Counted from the stretch's first letter, positions 1-7,238 are shown. The stretch is 32,615 bases of DNA from a bacterium (GCA_016873475.1 VGXI01000015.1:1-32615), one strand, 5' to 3'. A program made the numbers and translations. Notes: generated by a model not told the origin, from the letters alone.

Positions 1-893
1 GGCTCCCAACAGGAGCGGGGCATCACCGTTACGTCCTCGAACTCCACGTGGGCGTTCTTGGGGCGATCCCCACCGCGGAGCGTCTGAACGAGGCGGATGA
101 TCTCACCCCGCTTCTCAAAGCCGGCTTCAATCAGCGCCACATAGACGATCTGGGAGAGCAGTGGATTCGTGGCGATGAACACGTGTCCACCGGGCACGAG
201 AACACGCAGGGCCGCTCGAGCCCACGAGAGGAAGAAGTGGCCAAGCTGCCGCTTCTCCTTTCCGCCAAGTACGGTGAAGCGCGGCAGCGGACTTCGTTCG
301 CAGCCATCCAGCGAAGGCGGGATCCTCCAGACGCCACCCTTTCCGCTGCGCAGCTTGGCCTTTTCCTCTTGCGTATACTCTCTGAGGCCATAGGGCGGAT
401 CCGTAACGATCGCGTGGATGGAATTCGGTCGCCGTTGCGCCAGCCACTCGAAGCAATCCGACCGCACGAGATCGTAGGAGGCCGGGGGAGTGATACCGAG
501 TAAGGGCTGGTCCCTCGGGCTGCGGTCGCTGGTGCCCTGGGCTACTCCGGTTGCAGCCCCCCCCTCCCCAAGGGCCTGCTTGAGAACGGCAAGGGCCGCT
601 TCGGGGTGACGAACCAGGATCTCTTGCAGCTCAGCGGGAACGTGCCCCGCCAGGATCAGCAGCGAGCTAGCTTCTGTCCGATAGGCCGCCGCGAGGCGCT
701 TGACCATCCCCGCGGCAGGCCTCGCCTTGCCTGCCTCCAACCTGCAGATGTAACCCTTGGTGACGCCAAGCTGTCCAGCAAGGTAATCCTGTGTCCAGCC
801 TCTGGCCGTGCGCTCGCGCTTGATCGCTGGGCCGAACTCGCCCACGTTTTCCAGCAACTCGCCCTTGCACTCGCGCTTCATGGCCTGCTTCAT
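1..893 (-). CDS. Xre HTH-DNA methyltransferase fusion (3' end beyond window)
   Basis: The minus-strand frame is open from an ATG at 893 to the window edge, giving 297 codons. Residues about 17-75 form an Xre/Cro-type helix-turn-helix (TARGWTQDYLAGQLGVTKG, then ICRLEAGKARP). After a linker, residues about 140-297 are an amino-methyltransferase (N6-adenine or N4-cytosine) with VTDPPYG as the catalytic motif and PGGHVFIATNPLLS in the Rossmann fold. The catalytic motif lies N-terminal to most of the domain, which suggests the beta-like order, but the missing C-terminus prevents a firm class. The protein should methylate DNA, and the HTH probably autoregulates transcription through the palindrome at 908-934. 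A second ATG (879-881) is a possible start, and neither start has a good ribosome binding site. Whether a restriction enzyme follows cannot be seen. Confidence 0.85.
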   Translation of the reverse strand, partial: MKQAMKRECKGELLENVGEFGPAIKRERTARGWTQDYLAGQLGVTKGYICRLEAGKARPAAGMVKRLAAAYRTEASSLLILAGHVPAELQEILVRHPEAALAVLKQALGEGGAATGVAQGTSDRSPRDQPLLGITPPASYDLVRSDCFEWLAQRRPNSIHAIVTDPPYGLREYTQEEKAKLRSGKGGVWRIPPSLDGCERSPLPRFTVLGGKEKRQLGHFFLSWARAALRVLVPGGHVFIATNPLLSQIVYVALIEAGFEKRGEIIRLVQTLRGGDRPKNAHVEFEDVTVMPRSCWE

Positions 894-900
894 GGCTCGC

Positions 901-929
901 AACCTATCATGGTTTACCAATCGGGTCAA
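901..929 (-). promoter_or_regulatory. Promoter of the HTH-methyltransferase gene
   Basis: On the minus strand TTGACC (924-929) is followed by a 17-nt spacer and TAGGTT (901-906). Transcription would begin within a few bases of the ATG at 893, so the mRNA may be almost leaderless, which fits the lack of a ribosome binding site. Confidence 0.5.
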
Positions 930-934
930 CCATG
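908..934. promoter_or_regulatory. 27-bp dyad operator over the promoter
   Basis: CATGGTT and AACCATG form a perfect 7-bp inverted repeat. With the inner bases, 10 of 13 symmetric pairs match around a single central base. The dyad spans the -35 hexamer and the spacer of the methyltransferase promoter. I infer it is the binding site of the protein's own HTH domain. Confidence 0.55.
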
Positions 935-1002
935 TTCTGGGAAGCCTACCCGCGTAGCATGAGGAGTGCCCTCCTGGCCCCTAGCTTCTGGGGGAGTGCT
1001 GC

Positions 1003-1278
1003 CTAGGAGGCGCGCGGCCGCGGCGGCCAGAGGCGCCCGCCGAGCAGCTGTCCCGCCACGGCGAAGACCAGCGACAGCAGCACGAAGCCGATGGACAGCC
1101 CGAGCAAGCGCCGCAGCAGGAAGGCGAAGGGAATCGGCGCGTGGATGGCGGCAAGCCAGCTCAGGCTGCCCTTGCGCGAGCGCGCGCGCCAGGCGCCCGC
1201 GGGCAGATTGAGCGCAAAGGCGCTGAGGGCGAGCAGGGTTGCGCGCAGCGCGAGCGGCAGGGCAGTCGCCGCGCTCAC
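1003..1278 (-). CDS. Small membrane protein coupled to selD
   Basis: A 91-aa protein with two hydrophobic stretches, about residues 5-28 and 53-82. They flank a basic, aromatic loop (AWRARSRKGSLSWLAAIHAP) that probably sits at the membrane face. Its ATG overlaps the selD stop codon (ATGA, 1275-1278), so translation is very likely coupled and the two genes share a transcript. I do not recognise a named family. The loop is more conserved in style than random hydrophobic sequence, and the coupling suggests a role linked to selenium use or a conserved selD neighbour. The function is unknown. Confidence 0.7.
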   Translation of the reverse strand: MSAATALPLALRATLLALSAFALNLPAGAWRARSRKGSLSWLAAIHAPIPFAFLLRRLLGLSIGFVLLSLVFAVAGQLLGGRLWPPRPRAS

Positions 1279-2369
1279 GCGATCTCCAGGGTGCCGGGCT
1301 CGCCGCGCTCGACGCTGCCGATGAGCGCGGCGTCCGCCACGCCGCCCGCGCGCAGCGCGGCCAGCAGAGCCGCCGCCTCCGCCTCGGCAACCGCGATCAG
1401 CAGACCGCCGCTGGTCTGCGCGTCGCAGGCGAGCCAGAGCCGCGCCTCGCCGACGCCTGCGCCGAGCGTGAGCAGCGGCTCAACCGCGCGGCGATTCGCG
1501 CGGCTGCCGCCGCAGAGCTGCTCCTTCCCCAGCATCGCCAGGGCGTGCGGGTAGGCGGGCAGCGCCGCGGCCTCGAGGCGCAGGCACAGTCCCGCGCCGC
1601 GGGCCATCTCGAGCGCGTGGCCGGCGAGCCCGTAACCGGTCACGTCGGTGAGCGCGTGCACGCCGCGCGTGGCCGGGCCCGCGCGATCGGCGGCGCCGTC
1701 CTCGACGAAGGCGTCCAGGATCTCCGCCGCGCGCTTGTTCAGCGTGCCCATGCCGGCGACGGCAGGCGCGACGTCGTCATCCGTCAGCTCGCCCTTGCCG
1801 CGGCCGGTGAAGAGCGTTGCCGTGCCCAGCGGCTTGGTGAGAATGAGCCGGTCGCCGACCCGCGCGCCGGCGTTCGTGAGGATGCGGCGCGGGTGGACCA
1901 CACCGGTCACCGAGAGGCCGTACTTCAGCTCGGCGTCCTTGATCGTGTGCCCGCCGGCAAGGGCCGCGCCCGCTTCGCGGATCGCGTCGTAGCCGCCCTC
2001 GAGGATGCGCGCCAGCTCGCTCTTCGGCAGGCCCTTGGCCGGGAAGCAGCAGATGTTGAGCGCGGTGAGCGGCCGGCCGCCCATCGCGTAGACATCGCTC
2101 AGCGAGTTGGCGGCGGCGATGCGGCCGAAGGCGAAGGGGTCCTGGACGATCGGCGTGATGAAGTCCAGGGTCTGCACGAGCGCCAGCTCCAGCGAGAGAC
2201 GATAAACCCCCGCGTCGTCCGAGGTCTCGAGACCCACGAGCAGGTTCTCGGCACGCTCGGCCTGGAAGTGGCGGATGATCTCGCGCAGGTCCTCCGGACC
2301 CATCTTGGCGCTTCAGCCACCGGCCGAAGCGAAGTCCGTGAGGCTGCAGCGCAGCCCCTCGTCGCTCAC
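1275..2369 (-). CDS. selD: Selenide, water dikinase SelD, selenocysteine-containing
   Basis: SelD makes selenophosphate from selenide and ATP, the selenium donor for selenocysteine and selenouridine. The true start is a GTG at 2369 behind GGAGG, giving 364 residues, the usual family length. Codon 19 is TGA (2313-2315) in the context GG-U-SAK-MGPEDL. This aligns with the catalytic Cys/Sec and the following Lys of the family (E. coli Cys17 and Lys20). Other family motifs follow: ETSDDAGVY, TPIVQDPFAFGRIAA, DVYAMGGRP, GGHTIKDAEL, DVTGYGLAGH and DAQTSGGLL. A hairpin behind the TGA looks like a bacterial SECIS. If TGA is read as stop, the gene would be mis-called from the ATG at 2303 and lose its catalytic residues. 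The overlap with the small membrane gene downstream indicates an operon. Confidence 0.95.
2282..2312 (-). promoter_or_regulatory. bSECIS-like hairpin in selD mRNA
   Basis: Directly after the TGA at 2313-2315 the mRNA can form GGUCC-GGA-GGACC (2288-2300), with a lower GCGC/GCGC helix (2308-2311 with 2283-2286). The apical loop GGA starts 17 nt after the UGA and has G at its first two positions. This fits the known bacterial SECIS rules (short apical loop with an early G, 16-37 nt after UGA). Confidence 0.75.
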
Positions 2370-2400
2370 GGGCCCTCCTTCCCATTGCCTGTCACTGCGC

Positions 2401-2428
2401 AAGATACCGCAGCCGCCGGGCCTGTCAA
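2401..2428 (-). promoter_or_regulatory. selD promoter
   Basis: On the minus strand a perfect TTGACA (2423-2428) is followed by a 16-nt spacer and TATCTT (2401-2406). The -35 lies inside the palindrome at 2419-2446, so a protein bound there would block it. Confidence 0.5.
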
Positions 2429-2446
2429 TCGGGGCATTGACAGGCC
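2419..2446. promoter_or_regulatory. Palindromic operator between selD and rex
   Basis: A perfect 11-bp inverted repeat, GGCCTGTCAAT-N6-ATTGACAGGCC. Each arm carries a TTGACA hexamer, one on each strand, aimed at selD and rex. The core TGTCAAT-N6-ATTGACA resembles Rex operators (TTGTGAA-like arms around a short spacer) but is not a canonical match. I infer a shared operator, most simply for Rex. Confidence 0.6.
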
Positions 2447-2521
2447 GCCGGCTCGGCCTTTCTTGTTTTCCAGATTCGGCGCTCCTTTTTCCAGGCCGGC
2501 AGAGGCGGGCGAGGATGGGCC

Positions 2522-3178
2522 ATGGGCATTGAGCAGGACAGGATTCCCGAGGCCACGCTGCAGCGCCTGCCGCTCTATCTTTACCGCCTGCAGACCCTGC
2601 AGGCGGTGGGCGTGGGGCGGGTGAGCAGCCGGGCGCTCGCCGCCGAGCTGCGCATCAACTCCTCGCGGCTCAGGCAGGACTTCCACCACTTCGGCGGCTT
2701 CAGCCGTCCGGGCCAGACCTACGCGGTGGACCACCTTGTCGCCCGCCTGCGCGAGATCCTCGCCCTCGGCGCCCCCGTACAGTACGTGATCGCCGGGGCG
2801 GGCTACCTCGGCCAGGCGATCGCGGCCTATCCGCGCTTCGAGGAGGACGGCTTCCGCCTCGCGGGCATTTTCGACATCAATCCCAAGCTGATCGGCCTGC
2901 GCTTTCGCGGCGTGCCCGTGCAGGACATCGAGCTGCTGCCCGAGCTCGTCGCGCAGATGGGCGTGCGCCTGGGCGTCATCACTACCTCACCCGAGGCTGC
3001 GCAGAACGTGGCCGGGCTGATGGTGCGCGCGGGCATCACGGGCATCTGGAACTTCGCGCCTGTGAGCCTGCAACTGCCCGGCGGCGTGACCCTGCAGGAT
3101 GAGTTCCTCACGGCGGGGCTGATGGCCCTTCACTACCGCATGCACGAGGCGGAGCGCCAGGGCGAGGAGTCGACCTGA
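2522..3178 (+). CDS. rex: Redox-sensing transcriptional repressor Rex
   Basis: The 218-aa length is typical of Rex, a cytoplasmic dimer that represses fermentative and respiratory genes and is released by NADH. Residues about 10-75 form the winged helix, with LPLYLYRLQTL, VSSRALAAELRINSSRLRQD and FHHFGGF. Residues about 82-205 form the Rossmann domain, with GAGYLGQAI as the NAD(H) glycine motif, GFRLAGIFDINPKLIG, and the family signature GITGIWNFAPVSLQLP. The ATG at 2522 has a GAGG-like site a few bases upstream. It diverges from selD over the palindrome at 2419-2446, so autoregulation and joint control of selD are likely. No redox target gene other than selD is visible nearby. Confidence 0.93.
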   Translation: MGIEQDRIPEATLQRLPLYLYRLQTLQAVGVGRVSSRALAAELRINSSRLRQDFHHFGGFSRPGQTYAVDHLVARLREILALGAPVQYVIAGAGYLGQAIAAYPRFEEDGFRLAGIFDINPKLIGLRFRGVPVQDIELLPELVAQMGVRLGVITTSPEAAQNVAGLMVRAGITGIWNFAPVSLQLPGGVTLQDEFLTAGLMALHYRMHEAERQGEEST

Positions 3179-3181
3179 ACG

Positions 3182-3297
3182 AAAACCCCGGGGCAATCGC
3201 CCCGGGGCCGCCTTGCTACCCTTTGTGATCCTTGCCACAGGAGGAGCGGAATCCCTTCCGCTATACTCGCCTCCACCCGCTCGACTTGCTTCCCACG
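3182..3297 (-). ncRNA. Candidate small RNA antiparallel to rex 3' region
   Basis: On the minus strand TTGCCC (3328-3333), an 18-nt spacer and TATACT (3304-3309) form a promoter. About 116 nt further the sequence ends in a GC-rich hairpin plus TTTT. Between them 3240-3274 can fold into a 12-bp stem (GGAGG and AGCGGAA arms, 4-nt loop, 7-nt bulge). No reading frame of note exists here. It matches no RNA family I recognise, so this is a prediction from structure and signals only. Confidence 0.4.
3186..3207. terminator. Hairpin terminator after rex / of the candidate RNA
   Basis: CCCCGGGGC-AATC-GCCCCGGGG is a perfect 9-bp stem with a 4-nt loop. On the minus strand it is followed by TTTT (3182-3185) and looks like an intrinsic terminator. 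On the plus strand it lies 7 nt after the rex stop but has no T run, so it may only be a 3' stabiliser for rex. Confidence 0.5.
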
Positions 3298-3460
3298 CCT
3301 GCGAGTATAGCAGGCCCGGGGCGAACAGGGCAAGCCGACTGCCCGCCCATCGTTTTCAATAGCAACGGGTTATGTTTCCGGTTCTTCCTCGGGGTTTCCC
3401 GTTGCGGTGCCCGCCGTGATGGCAGCCCTGCGCAGGGCCCCGGCCGGCGCCGCCGGCGCC

Positions 3461-6451
3461 CTACCTCACGAGCTCGACCCTGCGGTTCTTCGCCCTGCTC
3501 GCTTGGCTGCTGTTGTCGGCAATGGGCTTCGTCTGCCCGTAGCCGATCGCGCTCAGGCGCTTGGCCTCGATCCCCTGCGCGACCCCGGCGGCAACGACGG
3601 CCTTGGCCCGGCTCTCGGAGAGCTTCTGATTGGATGCGGCCGGCCTTGGCGAGCGCGTCCCGCATGGCGCCCGCCACCACTTGACCAGAGGGTCGTCCAA
3701 GATGATGTCCACTACCTGTTCATCGAGCAGCGGGATCTGCGCGGGCGCCACCTGGACGGTGATCTGGTGATCGTAGTCGTCGCCATACCAGTAGTGGAGC
3801 CAGATCGCATCGGTCCAGGGCTGGTTGAACGGCGGTTGGTTCTCCGCGTCCGGGCAGCCGAGGTCGGGCGTCAGCGTGAAGCGCAGCATGTCACCGACCG
3901 CGGGGCCACTGTCGCTGAAGTAGGAGTACGCATGGCTGAGGTTCGACCAGTTCCAGCGCAGCATCCCGTTCCAGTGGACCTGCATGACCGTGCAGTACTT
4001 CTGTAGCCACCCGTTGGGGTAGGGCGGCGTCCCGCCCTGATGTGGAGTCGAGCGCCGGTCGACGAGGTAGTTCATCGGCCCCACGAAGCCGACGCGCACC
4101 GTGTCGGCGGCGCTTCCGAACTGGGCAATGACGGTCGCGATGCCCGCCTCGTCGCTGGCCATCTGCACGATCGCCTGCCCGTCCCCATTGGTCATCGCAT
4201 CGTTCGCCCCGACAAAGTGCCCGAGGTCCGCGCTGAAGAACACGGTCACTCCTACGAGGGGGTCGCCCGTCGGCTCGGTGGTGTCGTAGGTGGTCCATTC
4301 GCGCACCGTGGCCGTGAGGGTGACGTTCTCCCAGCCGACGTGCGCCTGCTCCGGATCCGCCGTCAGGATGACGCCCGCGGTGTCGAAGTCGATCAGGACC
4401 TCGTTCTCGCCGCAGTCGACGAAGCTCTCGATGAGGTGCGCGCTGAGTAGATCACCCGCTCCATCGTAGGCCAGCGCGGTCAGGAGCGGTCGGTCGAAGG
4501 TCTGGAAGCCATACCATGGCGTCGATCCTGTCGGGGGAATCGAGATCGGATCGGGCGTCGCGCCCGCGCCGGCCGCCGAGATGTCGATGCGCGCGGTCCC
4601 GACTGGCACCTCGATCGGCACGAGCTTCAGCCAGCCGAAGCCGATCGCGGTGGTGCCGCCTTCGCAGTGCAGCTCGAGGCTATCCGCGGCGTAAACGCCC
4701 AGCGCCTGCCCGCCGCCGGCGGCCTCCACGCGCAGGGACGCGATACCGGGAACCAGCTCCGTGAAGCTCATGTCCGCCAGCCAGCGCAGCTCGTGCACCG
4801 GCACAATGGTGGGATCCTCGTAGACGAAGTCGCAGAACGCGTGCGTGGCGCCCGGCGGTGTGCAGCCCGCGAGCACGGTCAAGGTGATAGCGGCAGCGCA
4901 GGGGCAGAGCGCGAGTTCCGTCGGCCCGCCACCCAGTTCCAGGTCGTAGTACCCGGCGGCGAGGGTTGTGCTGGCGGCATCGCGGGCCTTGAGCGAGATC
5001 TCGCCGCCGTAGGGAGGCAGGGGCGGCAACACCAACTCCCCCCCGGGGAAGAAGTCGAAGGTCTGGTCGTAGGCGGGACAGTCGTCGAAGGTGATCGACA
5101 CGTCGTAGTAGAGGGTGCCCGGCGGCAGGCAGTCGAAGGGCGCGCTGACGGAGGCCACGGCGGGCAGGTAGACATTCGCCTTCTCGCTGCCGCCGAAGTA
5201 GGAGTCGTAACCAAGGTACACGGTCTCGGCCAGACCCTGGTCGCGGAGCAGCGCCACCGCATCCGCGTCGGACCGCGCGCCCTCCTCGCCCATCAGGTTC
5301 GCGATGAGTTGCACGAGCGCCTGGCGGACGTCCCAGGGATTGACGAGACTGGACCAACCGCCAACAGTGCCCGCACCGGCGGCGTCGATGCCCTGAACGA
5401 CCTCATCGTGCCGACTCACTTGGGCGATGAAGTGGACGATGGCGCCTTCGTCCACCTGGATCTTCTCGGCGAGGAGATCGCCCCGGATGAAGACCTGCGG
5501 CTGGTATTCGCCGGTCACGAAGTTGTAGTACTCGCTGTTGATCAGGCGACCGGCGGCCAACCAGTCCTCGTACTCCGCCCAGCGCGCCGGCGTCACGTAC
5601 GTCTGGTAGCCGTCCGTGTAGTTGCCGCCGCGGAAGCACTGGAGCATGAAGTGCCGGACCCCGGCGGCGTCCTTGACGTACCCGCCATTGCCGATGAAGA
5701 CGACGATGCCGTAGCCGCGCTGGTCGAGGATGCTCTCCGGCGTGAAGCTGGGATCGACGGGGCCGGCAGGCAGGCTGATGTCGATGTCCGCCGCGTCCCA
5801 CCCGAGAGCAACGAGCTCCGCCTCGATCTCCTGGGTAAGCGGCTGCATGGCGTCGTTGGTGGCGTTGCTCGGCGCTACGACGTGGATGCGCAGGGTGGGC
5901 GGGAACTCGATGCTGCCGCAGCTCGTCCGCGCGGTCATTCCATCGCCGCCGCCGGCACCGATTCGCGGTACGCGCGCTGGCGCGCCGGGAGCGGCACTAC
6001 CGGGAGCGGCCGCGGCCCGCTGGCCGACGGACCGGCCCGCGCTCGCGGCGGCCGCCCGCGGAGCGATCTTGGGGGGGGCCGCGTCGAACACCTCGTCGGT
6101 GATCAGCAGCGCCGGCGCGCCATCCACGAAGCGAACCTGCACCGTGCTGCTGTCGTCGTTCAGCCAGGCCGCATCCACGCGGGGCCAGTTCGCGTTCAGT
6201 TCCGCGAGCAGCGCGAGCCGGGCCGCCTGCGCGTCCCCCGCCTGGCGCAGCTCGGCGTAGCGCATCGCCGCCGAATCGAGGGCTGCCGCATCGAGGGGTG
6301 GCAGCGCGATCGCGCCGTCCGGCCAGGCGGGCTCCTCGTCGGGATTCCCGTCATCGCCCGGCCCCGTCGAGCTGCCCCCGCACCCGAAGGGCGCCGCGAG
6401 CGCCGCCCAGAGCCCCAGCACTGTCGCCGCCAAGACGCACCATCGCCGCAT
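3461..6451 (-). CDS. Large lipoprotein with Ig-like domain and OmpA C-terminal half
   Basis: The start is the ATG at 6451, behind a GGGAGGTG site, giving 996 residues. A lipoprotein signal (hydrophobic core, then APFGC, Cys24) is followed by the linker GGSSTGPGDDG. The middle contains a region with YGIVVFIGNGGYV and several beta-rich stretches that I do not recognise. Around residues 700-800 is a Big-1/invasin-type Ig domain (GVTVFFSADLGHF, NGDGQAIVQMASDEAG). The last 56 residues (941-996) match the second half of a peptidoglycan-binding OmpA domain (NQKLSESRAKAV, SAIGYGQTKPIADN, NRRVELVR). The first half, with its usual GHTD motif, is absent, and the sequence just before it is out of character (RAPCGTRSPRP). 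The protein is probably anchored in the outer membrane. Whether the OmpA half binds peptidoglycan is doubtful. Confidence 0.8.
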   Translation of the reverse strand: MRRWCVLAATVLGLWAALAAPFGCGGSSTGPGDDGNPDEEPAWPDGAIALPPLDAAALDSAAMRYAELRQAGDAQAARLALLAELNANWPRVDAAWLNDDSSTVQVRFVDGAPALLITDEVFDAAPPKIAPRAAAASAGRSVGQRAAAAPGSAAPGAPARVPRIGAGGGDGMTARTSCGSIEFPPTLRIHVVAPSNATNDAMQPLTQEIEAELVALGWDAADIDISLPAGPVDPSFTPESILDQRGYGIVVFIGNGGYVKDAAGVRHFMLQCFRGGNYTDGYQTYVTPARWAEYEDWLAAGRLINSEYYNFVTGEYQPQVFIRGDLLAEKIQVDEGAIVHFIAQVSRHDEVVQGIDAAGAGTVGGWSSLVNPWDVRQALVQLIANLMGEEGARSDADAVALLRDQGLAETVYLGYDSYFGGSEKANVYLPAVASVSAPFDCLPPGTLYYDVSITFDDCPAYDQTFDFFPGGELVLPPLPPYGGEISLKARDAASTTLAAGYYDLELGGGPTELALCPCAAAITLTVLAGCTPPGATHAFCDFVYEDPTIVPVHELRWLADMSFTELVPGIASLRVEAAGGGQALGVYAADSLELHCEGGTTAIGFGWLKLVPIEVPVGTARIDISAAGAGATPDPISIPPTGSTPWYGFQTFDRPLLTALAYDGAGDLLSAHLIESFVDCGENEVLIDFDTAGVILTADPEQAHVGWENVTLTATVREWTTYDTTEPTGDPLVGVTVFFSADLGHFVGANDAMTNGDGQAIVQMASDEAGIATVIAQFGSAADTVRVGFVGPMNYLVDRRSTPHQGGTPPYPNGWLQKYCTVMQVHWNGMLRWNWSNLSHAYSYFSDSGPAVGDMLRFTLTPDLGCPDAENQPPFNQPWTDAIWLHYWYGDDYDHQITVQVAPAQIPLLDEQVVDIILDDPLVKWWRAPCGTRSPRPAASNQKLSESRAKAVVAAGVAQGIEAKRLSAIGYGQTKPIADNSSQASRAKNRRVELVR

Positions 6452-6497
6452 CTCGCACCTCCCTCTCGAAAGCCCCTCGCCACATCTCAACGGCAGC

Positions 6498-6531
6498 AGT
6501 CTAGGCGGTGGGTGTTACGCGCCCGTTACGC
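6498..6531 (-). promoter_or_regulatory. Lipoprotein promoter with paired CGTAAC sites
   Basis: Read on the minus strand, two CGTAAC copies lie 11 bp apart (their complements start at 6525 and 6514). Exactly 10 nt follow before TAGACT (6498-6503), a plausible -10. The repeats cover the -35 position, which suggests an activator site. The same layout precedes the lipoprotein gene that starts at 17048. Confidence 0.5.
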
Positions 6532-6661
6532 GGCGCCGGCCATGCGCGGACGCTGCTGCACGCGCCGGTTTCCAGCTCGGGCGCGGCAATGCCGAGGTCA
6601 CGCGGGCGACTGCCCAGGGTCGATTCGGCGTTGCGGGCCTGCGCGCAGCCTGTCCGAATCG

Positions 6662-7173
6662 TCACCGCGTCAGCACCAGCTTGCGCACCCGGCGCTCGCC
6701 CCCGGCCCGCAGCTCGCAGAGGTAGAGCCCGCTGGACAGCTCGCGGCCGGCCGCGTCCCGGCCGTTGAAGGTATGCCCGGCAGGTTACCGGTCATTCGGC
6801 AGCGCTCTACGATGGGATCGGCGCCACCGTTGATGTCCAGGCCACCGCCGTAGCCGTTGCTGGGATCGCCCTCGCTCGTGGCGTCGCCGCCGCTGAGCGT
6901 GAAGCCGCGCAGGGTCGTGGCTGCCGTGACCGCGCTGCCCGTGATCGTCATCACCCGGCAGGTGGCGTCGGCGGCGATGATGCACTGGCTCGAATCCGGC
7001 AGCGCCGTATCCCAGCTCGTGTGCGTGCCGTCGTCCGAACCTAGGCAGCGATTGCCGTTCAGCCCCAGGTCGTCGGTGACGAGGTAGAGGCCGTACTTCA
7101 CCAGGATGGTGTCGCCCGCCGCCGCGTCGGCACTGGCGCTCGCCAAAGATGGGAACCGCGAGAGGCGCCGCCG
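6662..7173 (-). pseudogene. Remnant of a secreted beta-helix protein with sorting tail
   Basis: Two parts of one kind of protein lie here in different frames. From about 7140 to 6790 one frame reads AAAGDTILVKYGLYLV, LRGFTLSGGDA and GGGLDINGGADPIVERCRM, typical of secreted right-handed beta-helix proteins of FCB bacteria. From about 6785 to the stop at 6662 another frame reads HTFNGRDAAGRELSSGLYL and RKLVLTR, a FlgD/Por-secretion-like C-terminal tail. The central region is missing, and a stop (TGA, 7174-7176) with no signal peptide lies upstream. The simplest reading is an internal deletion plus loss of the 5' end. It is not expected to make a working protein. Confidence 0.7.
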
Positions 7174-7238
7174 TCACAATTCGCCGGGAACCGACTTGAG
7201 AATGCGGACCTAGAGGGTTCATACTATGGAGGTCTCCC

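Noticed and set aside
962-1005. Imperfect hairpin (CCTCCT...AGGAGG) after the small membrane gene as terminator
   Set aside because: The stem is broken by many mismatches and has no T run, so it is not supported as a terminator.
1239-2624. Long plus-strand open frame across selD
   Set aside because: It is the antisense shadow of a GC-rich gene. The minus strand gives a clear SelD with all family motifs, and the plus frame has arginine/alanine-rich nonsense composition.
4667-6853. 728-codon plus-strand open frame
   Set aside because: Antisense of the Ig/OmpA lipoprotein gene, with no recognisable domain and no ribosome binding site.
7196-7227. TTGAGA and CATACT/TACTAT as a promoter, possibly of MerR type, before the cysteine-rich genes
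   Set aside because: Transcription from it would begin after the GGAGG site that best explains the GTG start at 7239, and the spacer dyad is poor.
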